This document shows positions 50,404 to 64,000 of a DNA stretch of 64,000 nucleotides, one piece after another. The stretch covers positions 149,114,656 through 149,178,655 of the forward strand of contig CM039182.1 in NCBI GenBank assembly GCA_008360975.2, read 5' to 3'. A model generated the notes under the pieces. That model searched no databases, had not been told where the DNA came from, and saw only the letters and a program-made list of their open reading frames with translations. Numbering within the stretch: position 1 is the first letter of the stretch; each line of letters starts with the position of its first letter. Source of the stretch: Lichenostomus cassidix (lineage: Eukaryota > Chordata > Aves > Passeriformes > Meliphagidae). Both the position numbers and the translations under genes were made by a program.

Positions 50404-52479
50404 TCTAGCTAAAAATTTTGCACTGTAGGAAATATATTCAAATACTAAAATTTGCATTTCTCCGTAGCTCCTAGGTGAGTCTTAATAGTCTTTCTGCCTC
50501 GAGTGAGCTGTCTGAGAGCCTCAACACTCAAAAGAGGTGACTTTAATGCAGAGAAGGAAATGACAACCAGAGGAGAAACTCTGGGTAGATAAATGGTGGA
50601 GAGGATGGTGGGGAAAGACAGTTCTGGAACATCCTCTTTCATAAAGGAGCAATTAAAAGTATTAAAGAACACCTGAATTAAATGAGCCTGCATAGTGCAG
50701 AGGGCATAAACTAATACTGTCTTTGTCATCAGCCTCTAAAATTTGACATTCATTGTTAACAATGTTAAGAATGTGATTTTCAGTCTCATTTCCATGAGGA
50801 TGTGGGAGAATATTCCTGTCAAGGATAAATTATAAAGGACCAGGCACCTTTTGGTAAATAGGAGGGAATGGGAACTGGTCTTGCTGTGAAATGTGGATGC
50901 CATTATCCTTCTCAGTCATCTCTTCCCTTGTTACCTTTGTGGGTTTTTTCCAATATCCTTGGTTCACTTCCCTCTCTGCTGAGCTCAGAGGAGGGAGGTT
51001 GAGGTCTCACTCACTCTCCAGGGGGTTCTTGAGATGCTTCACAGCTTTGCCAACAGGAACTTTTATATTTCCATGGTTTAAGTCTCATCTGTTGTTATTC
51101 CCCCACATCCTGACTGGGGAAAATTTTGATTTTCCTACCCAAAATAATTAAAGAAGAAAGCACAGCACTCAATCCAGGAAGGTGAGAAGCCAAACCTGCT
51201 GGAATAGCTCTTTTGAGCTCTGCTAGAGGATCTCAGCTGGTTGATTTTCTGTTGATCTCCATTGTTATTGATTAGCATCAGAGAGAGTGAACTGCTCTAA
51301 CCCAAGCGATAGGTGAGAGGGGTAATTCCCCTTTGGGGCAGCAAATCACAGACACAAAAATAGCTGTGTGGATGAGGCAGATTATGTTTGTACTGTCTGT
51401 GCTAACAGAAATAGGGGCAAGATATTACCTTTGTTGAGCCAGTCATCATCTGCTGGCAAAAACAGGCAAAAGTGCAGTAAATGGAGGAGGAAAGTAACAC
51501 ATTCTTTTCACAAAAGAAATACCAACACTTAAGCAAGAGGATTTGCAGAAGCTAAACAGCATTTCATCACCAGCTCCAGAGATGTCTTTCTTTCCAGCTC
51601 TCTGCCTTATCAATGCACACTGACAGGTCACACATGAAACCTTAGCTCAGTTTCTGTGGATATAAATATGCAGATGTGTCTCCCTAAGATTCAGACTGTT
51701 AGCAAATTATGTGTGTCTCAGCACTCCTTCCTCCTTCTGCAGAGGAAATACTTCACTTTTAGTAGGTTCTAAAGTCCATCCCTATTCAGCAAAGCTGTTA
51801 AGACACACATAAGGGATTTGCTGAATCCAGGCTTTCATTACTGCCTTCTTCATGCAAGCTCACTTCAGAAATAGTGCACGAAGGAAAGGGTTTGGGGCAA
51901 GACTCTCTGACACTAACTTTGGATAAGGCACTGGGAATGTAAGTGAGAAAAATAAAATTATCTCTAGCCCACAGTGGAAGCCTCTCCTATTTAGTTAAAA
52001 ACACTTCACTACACACAGTTTAGTCATAAGGTTACACCTGAGACGTAAGAAATTGCCTAGGGCTAAAAAAGATTTGTGATATATTCCTGAAATCTCTGTC
52101 TTGCAAAGGGATATCCAAGGCTGTACTCGTATCCCTGATGAAACACTGATGGCAAAAATATACAAGCTTTTAATCATCACCATGAGGAGGGGAAGAAAAT
52201 ACAGTTTTAGGTAGGCAATAAGAAAAAGTTTGGACTTTTGCATGTAGTCGTAGCAAAAGTGATGTGTGAGCAGAAAAGAGATGATGAAAGAATTTTCACA
52301 ATGTGTTACCAAGTGGTATTTCATCACTTGCCTCTCTGTCTGGATGTTTTGGGATTACAGGACAGATGGATTTATTTGTAACAGTAGCGCTTAATAAATA
52401 GTGGGAAAATGGAAAGACAAGGAAATACAGCACGTGATTTTTGTGTTTGCTAGTTTAGTGATAGAACCCAAGGGAATGT

Positions 52480-52712
52480 GGATTCTGAAGCTGTGTCAGG
52501 GGGTTTAGGTTGGATATTAGGAAAAAGTTCTTCCCCAGAGGGTGATTGGGCACTAAATAGTTTCCCAGGGCAGTGGTCACAGCACCAAGCCTGACAGAGC
52601 TCAAGAAGCATCTGGGAAAAGCTCTCAGAGACATGGTGAGATTGTTGGCGAGGAGTTGGACTTGATGACCCTTGTGGGTTCCTTCCAGCTCAGGATATTT
52701 TGTGATCCTCAC
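52480..52712 (+). mobile_element. CR1 3'-end fragment
   Basis: GGGGGTTTAGGTTGGATATT, AAAAAGTTCTTCCCCAGAGG and GAGGAGTTGGACTTGATGAC then CCTTGTGGGTTCCTTCCAGC are the 3' region of the CR1 subfamily also seen reversed at 40333 and 41940. It ends GATATTTTGTGATCC. Confidence 0.92.
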
Positions 52713-54544
52713 AGAACCCCTGAAACTAAAATAAACAAAACTTTTCAGTGCTGCCTGGCATGACAGTGGCAGCTTGAAAGCAACATGCTAAAGATGGGCA
52801 GATTTAGTGTGAGTGGTTTTGACGTGAAGGTAAATCCCTTTCAGCAATGCAGGAGTGTTGGAAGCCACAGGGGCACAGAGAGGGAGGCACAGTAAAATCA
52901 ATATTCAATGGAAATGGCCACTGCAGGATTCCACTGGGATAGATTGCTCTTTGTTCTCCACACTTGCTAAGGCTTTTCCAAATTTTCAAAGAAGCCAGCT
53001 GCTATTTTTCACATGCACCTCATTCTGCCCTCAGGCTTGCACAGTTTCCCACAAAATTCACCCCTAATTCACCTTGCTCCTCCTCTTCCCTAAATGTCAG
53101 TGAGGACTAGAGGAAACTTTTGTGATCAATTCATAAATCAATAGGGCTGCAGATGTGCAAGGACATGGGAGATGCCTGTTCTCTGGCACTGAAATTGCAG
53201 GTATGCACTTCATTTCATCCACATCAAGTCCCTTTACCTTCTGAACGGGGTGGCTGCATCAAAACTGCTTCTAGAAAATATGTTAGTGCTCAAACTATGT
53301 CAATAACTGGGCAAGCACTGGCTATTCTGGGTCAAAAGTGTGTCAAGATATGCTCTAACAATTTAAAAGTGTAATGAGCAGGTGCTAGTGTCTGTGGTAT
53401 GTTTAATTTACTAGTGCAGGAATTTTCTAGAATTTTTCCATCAGCACTTGCAAGCTCTCAATTGGATCCATGGGGCTTTTCGCACTTCTGTTCAGCTCTG
53501 GTACAACACCAAAATCCTATATGCAGTCTGCTGCTGCAGGAGCAAAGAACTAGGAAATGGGAAATAATTGAGAAGAGAGCACTGAAGTGACTGAAAAGCC
53601 AGGGAGACCAACTTGTGAAGAGGAGGATAACTGTTAGCATTTGAGGAGTTTAAAAGCCAAAAGGGAAGAAGAATTATTTGCAGGGTCCAGCAGAGTTTCA
53701 CTAGGTGTAAAAAGCCGAGAATGAGAAAGGGATCTTTAGCAAGAACAGAGGGAAGCATTTCATCAACACTGAAGCCTGCTGGACCGTGAAATAGCCTCCT
53801 GAAATAAATGGTGGCAGTCCTGCAGCTCAGGTCATTTTAAATGAGACTGGGCAGGATACTGGAGTGGGATCTTTAGGGAACAACTCAATAGCAGTCCCAG
53901 GGATGGCCATGTCAACCTGGCAGGCAGCTCTGCAGCTCAGGATAATTAGGCTCCCCAACGCTGTCATGAGAAGAGCTTGGCACTCGCAGGGCACTGGTGA
54001 TTGTCATGATCTTGTGTTATTTATACATTACTCAGAGTCAAAAAGCCTCTGTGAAGAGACAGCCAGAGCCCTCTTAAGTCAAAGCCCTGGACTATTGAAG
54101 CTGATGAAAAAAGGTGTAAAATAGCTTGCACTAAACCCTCTAAACTGCAACCACCAGTGAGAGATTTTACCAAAAACACCCCTCAGCAAGCAATGATACG
54201 GAATAATGAGGGAACAAGGAACATGTTTGAACTAACAAACACCCTCTGCCAGACTCTGTGGGGCTTTCTTTTGTTTTATTTTTATTGTGCTTCATTCTCT
54301 GTCTGCCTGCAAAGGCTTGAGTGACAGGCGTGGAGGCTGGCATCTATCACTTCTCTTCAAAACAGATAGGGAATAAACATCAACATTTCTCAACAACGAC
54401 CCAGAGGGAACAACCTCTCCTAAAAATAAAAGCAGTTTCCTCACACCTGTTGCCACAACCTATCCATCTCTCCTTCTTTTTTTTTTGCCAAGGGAAGCAC
54501 CAGCTAAAATGTAGCTCTGTTGATGTGTTTTTGCTTTCTTAGGG

Positions 54545-54650
54545 ATATCATGGAATCACAGAGTGGTTTGGGTTGGAAGAGACCTTAAAGATCATTTTGT
54601 TCCAATCCTCCTGCCATGGGAAGGGACACCTTCCACTCTCCAAGGCAGTA
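54545..54650 (-). mobile_element. CR1 3'-end fragment, about 105 bp
   Basis: ATATCATGGAATCACAGAGT then GGTTTGGGTTGGAAGAGACC is a well-preserved reversed CR1 terminus. Homology stops soon after CACCTTCCACTCTCCAAGGC. Confidence 0.9.
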
Positions 54651-56937
54651 GAATTCCCACCCTGTGGGAGCAGAGGACGGGAATGGGAAAGTGCCATGGG
54701 AGAGGAAAAGGTTGTGGAAGAGGTCGGATGATCTGATGGCAATTCCAAGGAAATGATGGTGTGATCTGGGAGGGTTTTTCCTCATCTTCCTTTCTCATCA
54801 GCTCTGGAGAAGCTGTCTGCATGGGGAGGATCATGGGAGACTTGCAGAATCACTGCAGTATTTAGAATCTTTTTTTTAATAAGTCTTTCCAGTCACCAGC
54901 AGAAATTCTGTGAAGTTTCCCATTCAGTACTTATCCATTTCTTCTCAAACTTTTATCACCTCCCATTTTTCAGATGACCACAGGTGCAAATGAAAGGCAC
55001 GGGATGGTAAATTATATATATTTGCTGTGACAGAGCTTGTGGCAGCACTGAGCACTGACAATGCACATTACAGTTCAGCTCATGTATTTCTGAAGGCACA
55101 TTTTACAGTGCTATATATAAAGTTGTTATGGCATCTATTATTCACTGCCAATACAGTTCAAGTTAAAATAGGTTTTATATAACAGTTCAAAGCAATATTT
55201 TAAGAAATAACACTTGTGTCAAGGCTGCTGTGTCCTACCAGATTTTGACATTTCCAAGCAATAAAGATCTTTATCCAAAATGTAAGGTTTTGGCGAGACA
55301 TCTCCCTTGCAGACGTCTCTGGTTTTAATCTGCAAGCAATAGCAAAAGGAGCACATTTAAATAAAATGAACAGCCAGGTGAACTTTTGACTTGGCTGTTA
55401 TCTGTCTAGGTGGAAACTGTGAACGCTGCAAAGTGCCTCGAGGGATGTCCCTGACAGAGAACAATGTCCCATTAACCCCAACCTCTGAAGAGATCCTGGA
55501 GATGTGGAAAACACACAGGTGGGAAAAAGGCATTGGAACATTAAGATAATGTCTGTTATGGGCACAATTTTATATGTTTTCCAGGACACAAGACAGGAAG
55601 AGAATTTATTTCCTTATTTCTTTCAGCAACAGAGAAGGTTTTATACCTGTTCTTGCAAAGAGGGCAGATTCAATGCCTCTTTAAAAAACAAAAAGCCCAT
55701 GATTGGCACCAGCACCATGAGCTTCTCCAAAGCTGTGTGTAATCAGAAGATGTGATGTTCTTTCAATGCCTCCTGTGCTCCTCAAGACCTGCATGTTTCT
55801 GGTGCTGGATGTGCAGCAACATGAAAATCCCAGCGAGACCAATCTACTTGCACAAGACAAGCTTTGCACAGCTCTGTTCTTCATTCTGGTCCCCAAAGAA
55901 CAAAGGACAACAAATGCTATACATCAATTCAGCAATAAAATAAGTTTATTAGTTGTGTTTGACAGTTAGGAATAATGTGTTGTTTTAACCTTCTTGGCGA
56001 CTCACTGGTTATGGAAATATTTTGGAAAAAGGTTGTTATGGTGACTGTGAGCTCAGGGAATCCTCTGTGTACCCACAATTTCTACTGAAAACAGGGAAGT
56101 TTTAATGTGCAAGATGAGTCCTTTCACAAAAAATATGTTCATGTGGGTCAAAAAACAGAAAAACAAAACACACTGAAAATTATTTAAAAGCACCATCTGC
56201 TTATTCAAATACAGCTGGGGAGAGGAACAATGCTGTCCAAAAAAACCTCATTTTCATTATATTTCTTTCAAAAGAGATGTTAAACAAAATGCCATCGGTC
56301 CTAGATGTTTTCCTCCTGAGGAGAAATGTTTAAGCTACTTTTGAAATAATGTTTGTGGAATGCAGCTCTCCTCAGAGGACGATCAGGGATCTTGGAGAGC
56401 AAAGCAAAATGGATACAGGAGATGGGGGAAAAACAAGTAAAAAGAAAGTGCACACATTCTCAGGAAGCAAAAGCCTAAACAACATTAACTACTGAAGTTG
56501 ACTAAATCATTAATTGCATAAACTAAATTATTCAGAGGTAAATTCATATTAGGTAGAAAGGTATCCAGGATCAAATCAATACATACAAACCCTGAGCAAT
56601 ACATGAATGTAGTTTTTTGGGGTTTTTTTAAGTTATTTAGGACTGTGATTTAGTTCAGTTAACCCTCCTCAATTACCCCACCCTGGCCATGTGGTGCAGA
56701 GACATCAGACTGTGGCACAGAAATGGGATTTAGCCAGCAAAATAAAGATCTCTCCAAGGAGACACAACTGCACCTCTTGATTTTCCAAAACTGGTGTGCT
56801 TGAGGCTGTCTTGGGGGTTGTCATTCCCCACTGCCTCATGGGCAAATACTAAATGTGGGGTTTTTCTGGGGAGGACAGGGGTAATGTAAAGAGAAAACAA
56901 AAAAGGCACTGACTATTTCAAACAAAAGGATGACAAA

Positions 56938-57100
56938 ATCACAGAACCACAGAATGGCTGAGGCACCACAGTGGGGCTGTCTGTCCAACATCCCCACTCA
57001 AGCAGGGTCAGCCCAGAGAACAAGGCACAAGATTCTACTCAAACTGTTCATAAATATCTCCAGTGAGCTCACGGTGTTGTCCACAACATCATTTCAGAAA
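56938..57100 (-). mobile_element. CR1 3'-end fragment, old subfamily
   Basis: AATCACAGAACCACAGAATG then GCTGAGGC, followed by CCCACTCAAGCAGGGTCAGC, fits the CR1 subfamilies with the GGTTGGAAGGGACCTCTGGA-type UTR. A small deletion after GCTGAGG removed part of it. The TCATAAATATCTCCAGTGAG stretch extends the match to about 57080. Confidence 0.8.
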
Positions 57101-58255
57101 TACATTTGCTACCATCCTTCTTGAATACAAAGAGCAGGAACAGCCTAAAACATGCATTTTTTTTCAACAAAGTTCCCTACAGTTTGTGCTGGTGGATGGA
57201 ATGAGATCCCTCAAGTGCAAAACCACAATTCACAGCCAAAGATGCTCAGTGTGAGAACATTCTTTGACAGTTTCACCCCTACTAATGGGCAGAAATCCAC
57301 AAAGCTCATTCATCTCTGCTCAGTGAACCACAACAGAAATTAGACAAACACTGACCTCGACCTGCTCCTGTAAAACTGTCAACATTTCTGACTTGGAGAG
57401 TTGAGTCATGTGTGGCCATCACTGTTTGCAAACAGAGTTCTCAACCTCAAAGCACCAACCTCCAGCAGGAACTTTTGTCCCCTTTTTGCACTTTTAACTC
57501 AATCACAATTCAACCAAAATCTATCCTGATAAAATTAGCCCAAACCAATTAAAGGACAAAGTATAGCCCTTAATTAAATGTTCTGATTATTCTGAAGCCC
57601 TCTTTTTTTTTTTTTTGGTTCACATTGAGTTTAGGTCTGTAAAAGCATACAAATTAGAAAGAATTAACATGTTCTTGTTTTACCCATTTATCACTTCAAT
57701 GTAAGTAACAAGAGTTCCCCAAAAGCATAAAAAGAGAAGTAAAAAAAGAAAAATGTGGGATGCTTAACTTATTCAGGCCTCTTTTTGTTCCTTTTATTTC
57801 ATATTTGTACAGTGCTTTGGAAAAAAAAAAGGGAATAAAAATAGTATGTCCTCTTTTAACTACATCAAGCACGTCCAAATACTTTGATACTGCAAAATAT
57901 TGAATAATTTGAAAAGGTTAACAAGTTATTTCCTTTTGTCTTCCTATTATTCTCTCTAATGGTAAAGCTGAGTATTTTCTGCCTGTGACAAATTCCCATT
58001 TCAAGTTTGCATGCAAGGAGGAAGCTGCTTTGCTGCAGAACTCAGCTCAGCTAAACCTCCTCACTACAGACTCTGCTGTGGAAGCCTCACTGCACAGAAC
58101 CCAACCATTAGAACATTAATTAACTCTTGTCATTTTCATTACAAATCATACAGATTTCTAACTTTTCACTGATTTCCATGTTGAGAAATATTTTATAATT
58201 TCCCCGGTTTTTAGTAATGCTATACAGACAGCGATGTAAATCAGCATTTCCTTCA

Positions 58256-58651
<396 letters not shown>

Positions 58652-59054
58652 TCAAAGGAAGTGTTTGGACTTGAAGTCAGATCTTCTGAGCTACTGTTGG
58701 GTCCCAACAAGCAACTTCAATTCTCCACGGTTCTGATGGAACAAAACACTGGTGTGAAGCTGAAAAATAATACATTGGCTTTGTTTATCTTTCCTGCAAA
58801 TTCTTCTTTAATTAGACACTTTCTCAGGCATACAGAAATCCTATTTATCTTGAAAACTTTACGATCCATCTTGCAACATTCAAAACACAAAGATTACAAT
58901 CTTTGCCATTTATGAGATAAACAGCACAGCTTTTAAAAGGGGAAATCATTGCAGTGATGTGAGTGTAGAGTGATCATCCTGAGCAACTCACAGGTTTGTG
59001 GTGCTCACTCTACAGAGTTCACCTGGTTTTGCTGACACATCACATCACAGTCGT

Positions 59055-59312
59055 TGAACCACAGAATGTTCTGGGTTTAAAGGGACCTTAAAATCATCTC
59101 ATTCCTAACCCCCTGCCCTGGCAGGGACACCTTTCACTATCCCAAGCTGCTCCAAGCCTCATCCAACCTGGCCTTGAACACTTCCAGGGATGAAGCAGCC
59201 ACAGCTGCTCTGGGCAACCTGTGCCAGGGCCTCATCACCTTCTGAGTAAAGAAATTTTTCATAATAACTAATCTAAATATCTCCACTTTCAGTTCAAAAT
59301 CATCCCCACCAT
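59055..59312 (-). mobile_element. CR1 3'-end fragment, about 260 bp
   Basis: TTGAACCACAGAATGTTCTG, CACCTTTCACTATCCCAAGC and GCAGCCACAGCTGCTCTGGG mark it. It ends in CTTTCAGTTCAAAATCATCC. It lies about 560 bp upstream (in gene sense) of exon A. Confidence 0.93.
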
Positions 59313-59612
59313 GGCCTACCTGACTGAACTTGGAGAATGAACTGACTCAGGGCTGGTTTGGAGGTTGAGCTCAAGTTCTAAACTGTGAAGTGCTGTTGAA
59401 AGCTCCAACCTTACACTGCACAGGAATTCCACTTCAAACAATGTTCATGATCCTTTAACTTGGTCTTGAGCTATGCTTTGACTCCTAAACAAAAATTACA
59501 ATAAAAAAGCAATCCAAGTGCTTCTGATGCTCTGAAGTTGAAAGAAGAAATGGTAGTAGCCACAGCACATCCTTGACCAAAATGTCCCCAATAGCTGCTA
59601 AACCCAAACCAA

Positions 59613-59650
59613 AAAAACAGAAAACTGGCAGAAAAACAGAAAACTAGGTA
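59613..59650. repeat. 19-bp tandem duplication, two copies
   Basis: AAAAACAGAAAACTGGCAG (59613-59631) is followed by AAAAACAGAAAACTAGGTA (59632-59650). The first 14 bases match exactly. Confidence 0.8.
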
Positions 59651-62600
59651 GTCAGGGATATGTTCACTTCTCTGAATCTGGATTTATCTGAAGCACAAAC
59701 AATAGGAGCAATGCCTGAAAAATAAAAGCTTTTGCTGTCTTGCTGTGGCTACATCTTCAAAAATATTAATTCCCCCAAATTCCCACAGAGTGAACAGGAA
59801 GAGAGATGATGGGACAGTTTGGTGGAAGGGCACAGGACTGGAGAACTGGAAGGACTGGGAGGACTTGAGTCTGGAAATTTTTATTTAACTCTCTAACTGT
59901 TCTTTAACTCATTAAAATATGAAATTCCTGTATTTAGAAACAAAAGAATTTTTGCATTTCCCCAAACTTAGACTTTGCTTTATGAAATTAATTAATTATT
60001 ATTATCACCATACCTAGCTGGGAACAAGGAAAATAACACAACATGGTGAAGGAAGTGGGGTGATGGAAGAAGTAGAAGGAAAATAGAAAAATCAGCTGTT
60101 AACAGTCAAGTATCTTTCCAAATATGAACAGAAGATGAAAATCTTTGACATTAATATCTTACTTTGTTTCACCTTCTGCTTCCTGGGGATCTGTTATCTA
60201 ATGAGAAAGGCTGTGCAACAGGAAGAAAATCATCATTTAAAATTAGGTTAAAGATTCATTTACACTTTAAAAGACATATTTTAATAGGATTAAGATACTC
60301 TGGGGGTGTTTTATTCACTAATTATTACGTGCCTTGGACACTAACTTCCCTGGTAAAGTGTTTCAATGCCAAAAGAGTGTATTAATGGACTCGGGAAAAA
60401 AACCTTTGGGGTATTCTAATGCTTCATTTAGTGACAGAGGTGTCCTCTCATCCTCACCAGTGGTGAGCAGAAGCAAACTGCACATCACCAAGTGGGCTGG
60501 AAAATCCCAAGAATCTGCCCTATGGAATTGCATGAAAAGTGTTTTAATGAAATTTGTGCTCTGGTCCGAGCAAGGATGCTGCACCAAGGACCATGAATGG
60601 ACACTCCAAGCCATGCTTGTCCTGGGCAGGTCTGAATTTCAGTGGAAGATGACAAATTTTCAAGTGTTCAGATGCTTCCTGCTCCGATGTGGGAGCACAG
60701 GAGAGCCAGAGATGCAGCAAGCAGCTCTTCAAATCAGATTAGTCCAGGGAATGACACAGTTGTACCACAAATATGCTTTGTCTTGGCCTGTGTCAACTTT
60801 ATTTGTCATCCTCACTAGCTGGGCCTGGTATCTGTAAATAAAATGTCCCCCCTCCAAATTACTCAGATAATGCATTGCCAGTGCTGCTGCTCAGTCATCT
60901 CTTAGAAAAACAAAACAGCTATTCATGTGTTTAAATAGGTAAAGGTCTAGACACAGATCTTTTTCTCTAAACAAAGTAGTGACCTAAGTTAATTTCAGAG
61001 CTGCTGAAGGCAATTAGATGCATTTGTATGCTTAACATCTTCCAAAAAAAAAAAATCCAACCACGGCTGCTGAATGAGTAAATCAGTGAAACAACAGGAT
61101 GCAGGGGGGCTGATATTTCCTTCCAGACATAAAAATGGCTCCATAATAATATTAAATACAGTCTATGACCTGCTATCAGGGTCTGTGTGCTGTGCTAAAA
61201 AATAAAAGCGATTTTGTGCTGTCGATGGTTCAGAGCCCCTCATTTCTGTGATAAAGTGAACAAATCTTAAATTTGAAACTGTGAAGAAATCTAATCACTT
61301 CTAATACTTCTGATGGAAAGCTGCACATAGTTTGGCTTATCAGTGGTCTTCATTCCCTTTTGAGTTATGTTCATTGCCACGTCTGACAAAACATTTTATT
61401 TATAGCAAGAAAAGATCAGATGGAGGGCACTCCCTGAGCCTCCACAGATAAAGTTCCCTTTGACACTGCTCTGGAAGGGGCCATAACTCCCTGTACAGGC
61501 ATTTCCACAATAAATTTGATTTAGTGCCAAATTTTATGCCCTGTGAATCTCTGTGTAATTTTCTGTCAGATTTCCTTTCATAAATTGTTAATTGGATGTG
61601 TTTGAAGTTGTTCTTTTGTTGAAATTTGCCTCTGGCAGATTTTTGTCAAGATGTATCTATAAACTGAACTCTGCCAATGAGAAAAAAAAATGATAGCAGA
61701 GAAAAAGTTGAGTATATCTGATATGCTCAGTAGTTCTTTTAAAACTAAATCCTCGGGACTGAGGGTCATATCATGCTGTTGTTCATCATATCTGAAAAAT
61801 TATGCCCAGGCACAACATTTTTCCTGTTGGATAAAATCTTTTCACCAGGATAAAATCATTGCTGCTTACAACTACATTTTTTATCAGATTTATTCTACCA
61901 GTGGGGAGATGCTATATGCAGCTGCTGATAGGGGGAAAAAAAAGAAAGGAAGGTTTTATCTGGATGGTGACAGCTTCTGTCAGTGCCTGTACTTTATCAG
62001 CAGCAAAATCTTTGCCTCAGAAGTTGCATGTCTGAGACCCCTCCAAAAATATCCCCTCCCAACCCTGGTTCTGCCTCACTCCCCATTTGTCTATCAGAAG
62101 GGACAGAACATCACGAGTTTGACAACTCATGTCACACAAAATCACCACGCAAGGGATTGAAATGTCCTCTCTTCCAGCTCCCATATGGTCTTTATCCCAC
62201 AGAGGAGCAGAAATCTAATGGGAACTCCAGCTAATTCAACACCAACCAACCCTTACAGCTCATCTTCAGAGAGCTGGGAGTCTCCTGGAGCAGTGAGAGT
62301 GTCCTGCTACCTCCCAGTCCTGCAGCTCTATTTTTACATCACTAACTTTAATGATGACATTTCTGATTGCTGGTTACAAGGCTGTTCCCTTATTGCAAAT
62401 TCAAGGCATGAAATGTTGACTGGAGATGGTTGAGAAATGGCTTTTAGTGCCAGGAAAATGTTTAGTGATTTCAAAGGAAAATTTCCTCTCCAATCCTCCC
62501 CAAAACCTGAAGATATAGAGGAAAATTATACAACAGAGAAAAATACTGAGACACACACACTCCCTCCAGCTCAGGTTAGTACAAAGAAGATAATAAAGTG

Positions 62601-62934
62601 AGAAACAAGATGGGCCTCTCACAGTCTTGCCAAAAAGAACTGTAAGAGTTGATATAAATAATCAAGAGTTATTGAAGCTGTATTTACAGAATCTGTGTAC
62701 CAGGTGAGTGACACCACAGGGACAGGAGGATGAAGGGCTGAGGAAGACATTCACAAACTTCTACTTTCAACCTTGGAATAAAGACAGTTGAGAAGGGATC
62801 TTGATTAAACCTGGAATGAGACAACCCAAACCCATTTCTACACCTCCTTCCACTCCAAACTCCACCAGAAGATGTGTCCTGGGGAGGAGAGTTTAATGTC
62901 TGTGTGTGAAAGTTTGGGAAGAGGACACATCACA

Positions 62935-63070
62935 GTGTCTTGGGGTGGATGTGGCAGAGCTGTTGTCAGAATGGGGAAGAGGAGCAACACCCTGGAGAGC
63001 AGCTCATGGAAAAGGATTTGGGGGGTCATGGTTGACAGCAAGTTCAATTTGAGCCAGCAGTCCCTCACCT
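62935..63070 (+). mobile_element. CR1 ORF2 internal fragment, about 135 bp
   Basis: GAGGAGCAACACCCTGGAGA, AGGATTTGGGGGGTCATGGT and TGAGCCAGCAGTCCCTCACC follow the CR1 coding block ending KDLGVLVDSKLNMSQQ. No 3' end is attached. Confidence 0.72.
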
Positions 63071-64000
63071 GGACTGGAAAACTAATTCTGGAGGACAAGA
63101 AAGAGCACAGGTTCCTTTTTTTCTGACCACTACTCCATTTGCATGCACATTTCAAGCAGCTAGAGCATTGCTGGGCTGTGAGACCCTGGAGATGTCTTTG
63201 ATGTGCACAGCACCATTCACAAATTCCTTGCAAACCCCTCCTGGTTTATATGAGCACAGGTAAAACCAGACTCCCTCCTCTGAGCTAATTTTGCACTACA
63301 GACTGCAGGCAGTTCCCAGGAAATCTTCTCCCACCACGAAAAGAGAGTATTTTAGAGCTCTTCTATGACTCAGGCAATGAACCAAGACAGGTTGCTCTAT
63401 CTTCCCCAATCTCCTGCACCTCTAGCAGGGATTTGGGAAGCTCCAGCAGCAACCAAGACACCTCCCACAGCTCCTGAACACTCTCCCATCTCCTCGGGTA
63501 ACATTTTGGCTCCGGCTTTCAAACAGAATGCAAATGCAGAGATGTTTATCTCTTGCTTTATAGTACATATAGACACATAAACAGCCAGGCAACGCTTTAT
63601 GAGGACATCCTATTCTCAGCAGCACCCAGGCTCAGAAATTCACATTTTATTGCGTGTAGAATAATGAGGCTGGAGTGTCTGCATTAGGGTTCAATAAAAC
63701 ACCGTGCATGGAGGGCCACAGTGCAGAGCCCTGCTGGAGTTACTCTGCCTGACACATTTTTTAATCGCAGGTTGGCACTGCAAAGCTGCCTGGGACAAAA
63801 ATGACACAGAGCAGCCAGTTTGGCCTGGCTATCCCCAAAATACAGCCAGGTTAAGGCGACTGATAAATCGGATTAGATGATCTCTCTCAAACCATCCTTC
63901 CAAAACAACTAACCTTGCAGGCTCAATGAGATTTAGAGCTGCACCATGCCAAGCAAAAGCCCAAAGCAATTACAGGTAGAAAGGCCTCAGGCAGGCACAG

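Noticed and set aside
53400..53950. Possible ancient repeat
   Set aside because: Some phrases resemble decayed CR1 3' sequence but no stretch could be aligned with confidence by eye.

Overview
This is vertebrate, almost certainly avian, nuclear DNA. It is AT-rich and nearly all non-coding. It carries about thirty fragments of CR1-type LINEs, many ending in the ATTCTRT-type 3' tail typical of birds. There are no operons, ribosome binding sites or dense ORFs. The species cannot be fixed from the sequence alone.

The only gene I can support is on the minus strand and covers the whole window. Three internal exons with good splice sites and matching reading phase lie at 58328-58495 (168 nt), 24718-24790 (73 nt) and 12872-12954 (83 nt). 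Joined, they encode an acidic linker followed by a complete Qa-type t-SNARE motif of the syntaxin-7/12 class, with the ionic-layer glutamine in the middle exon. From remembered family sequences the best match is TSNARE1 (t-SNARE domain containing 1). The N-terminal exons should lie above position 64000. The membrane-anchor exon, if present, should lie below position 12872; I could not find it in the window.

Layout: 1-12871 is intron 3' of the last visible exon, with five CR1 fragments. 12955-24717 is an 11.8 kb intron with a long AT-rich block, a 17-bp minisatellite, three CR1 3' ends and one CR1 endonuclease-coding fragment. 24791-58327 is a 33.5 kb intron holding most of the CR1 copies, including one whose endonuclease ORF is split by a roughly 300-bp (ATATCT)n-like tract. 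58496-64000 is more intron with two CR1 fragments.

I found no undescribed multi-gene system. The points most worth a second look are the splice architecture of the SNARE exons (tandem acceptor, phase-compensating exon pair, read-through stops and a nearby AATAAA), pairs of oppositely oriented CR1 copies that could form long double-stranded RNA in the introns, and the microsatellite inside a CR1 ORF. All family assignments rest on recognition by eye; no search was run.
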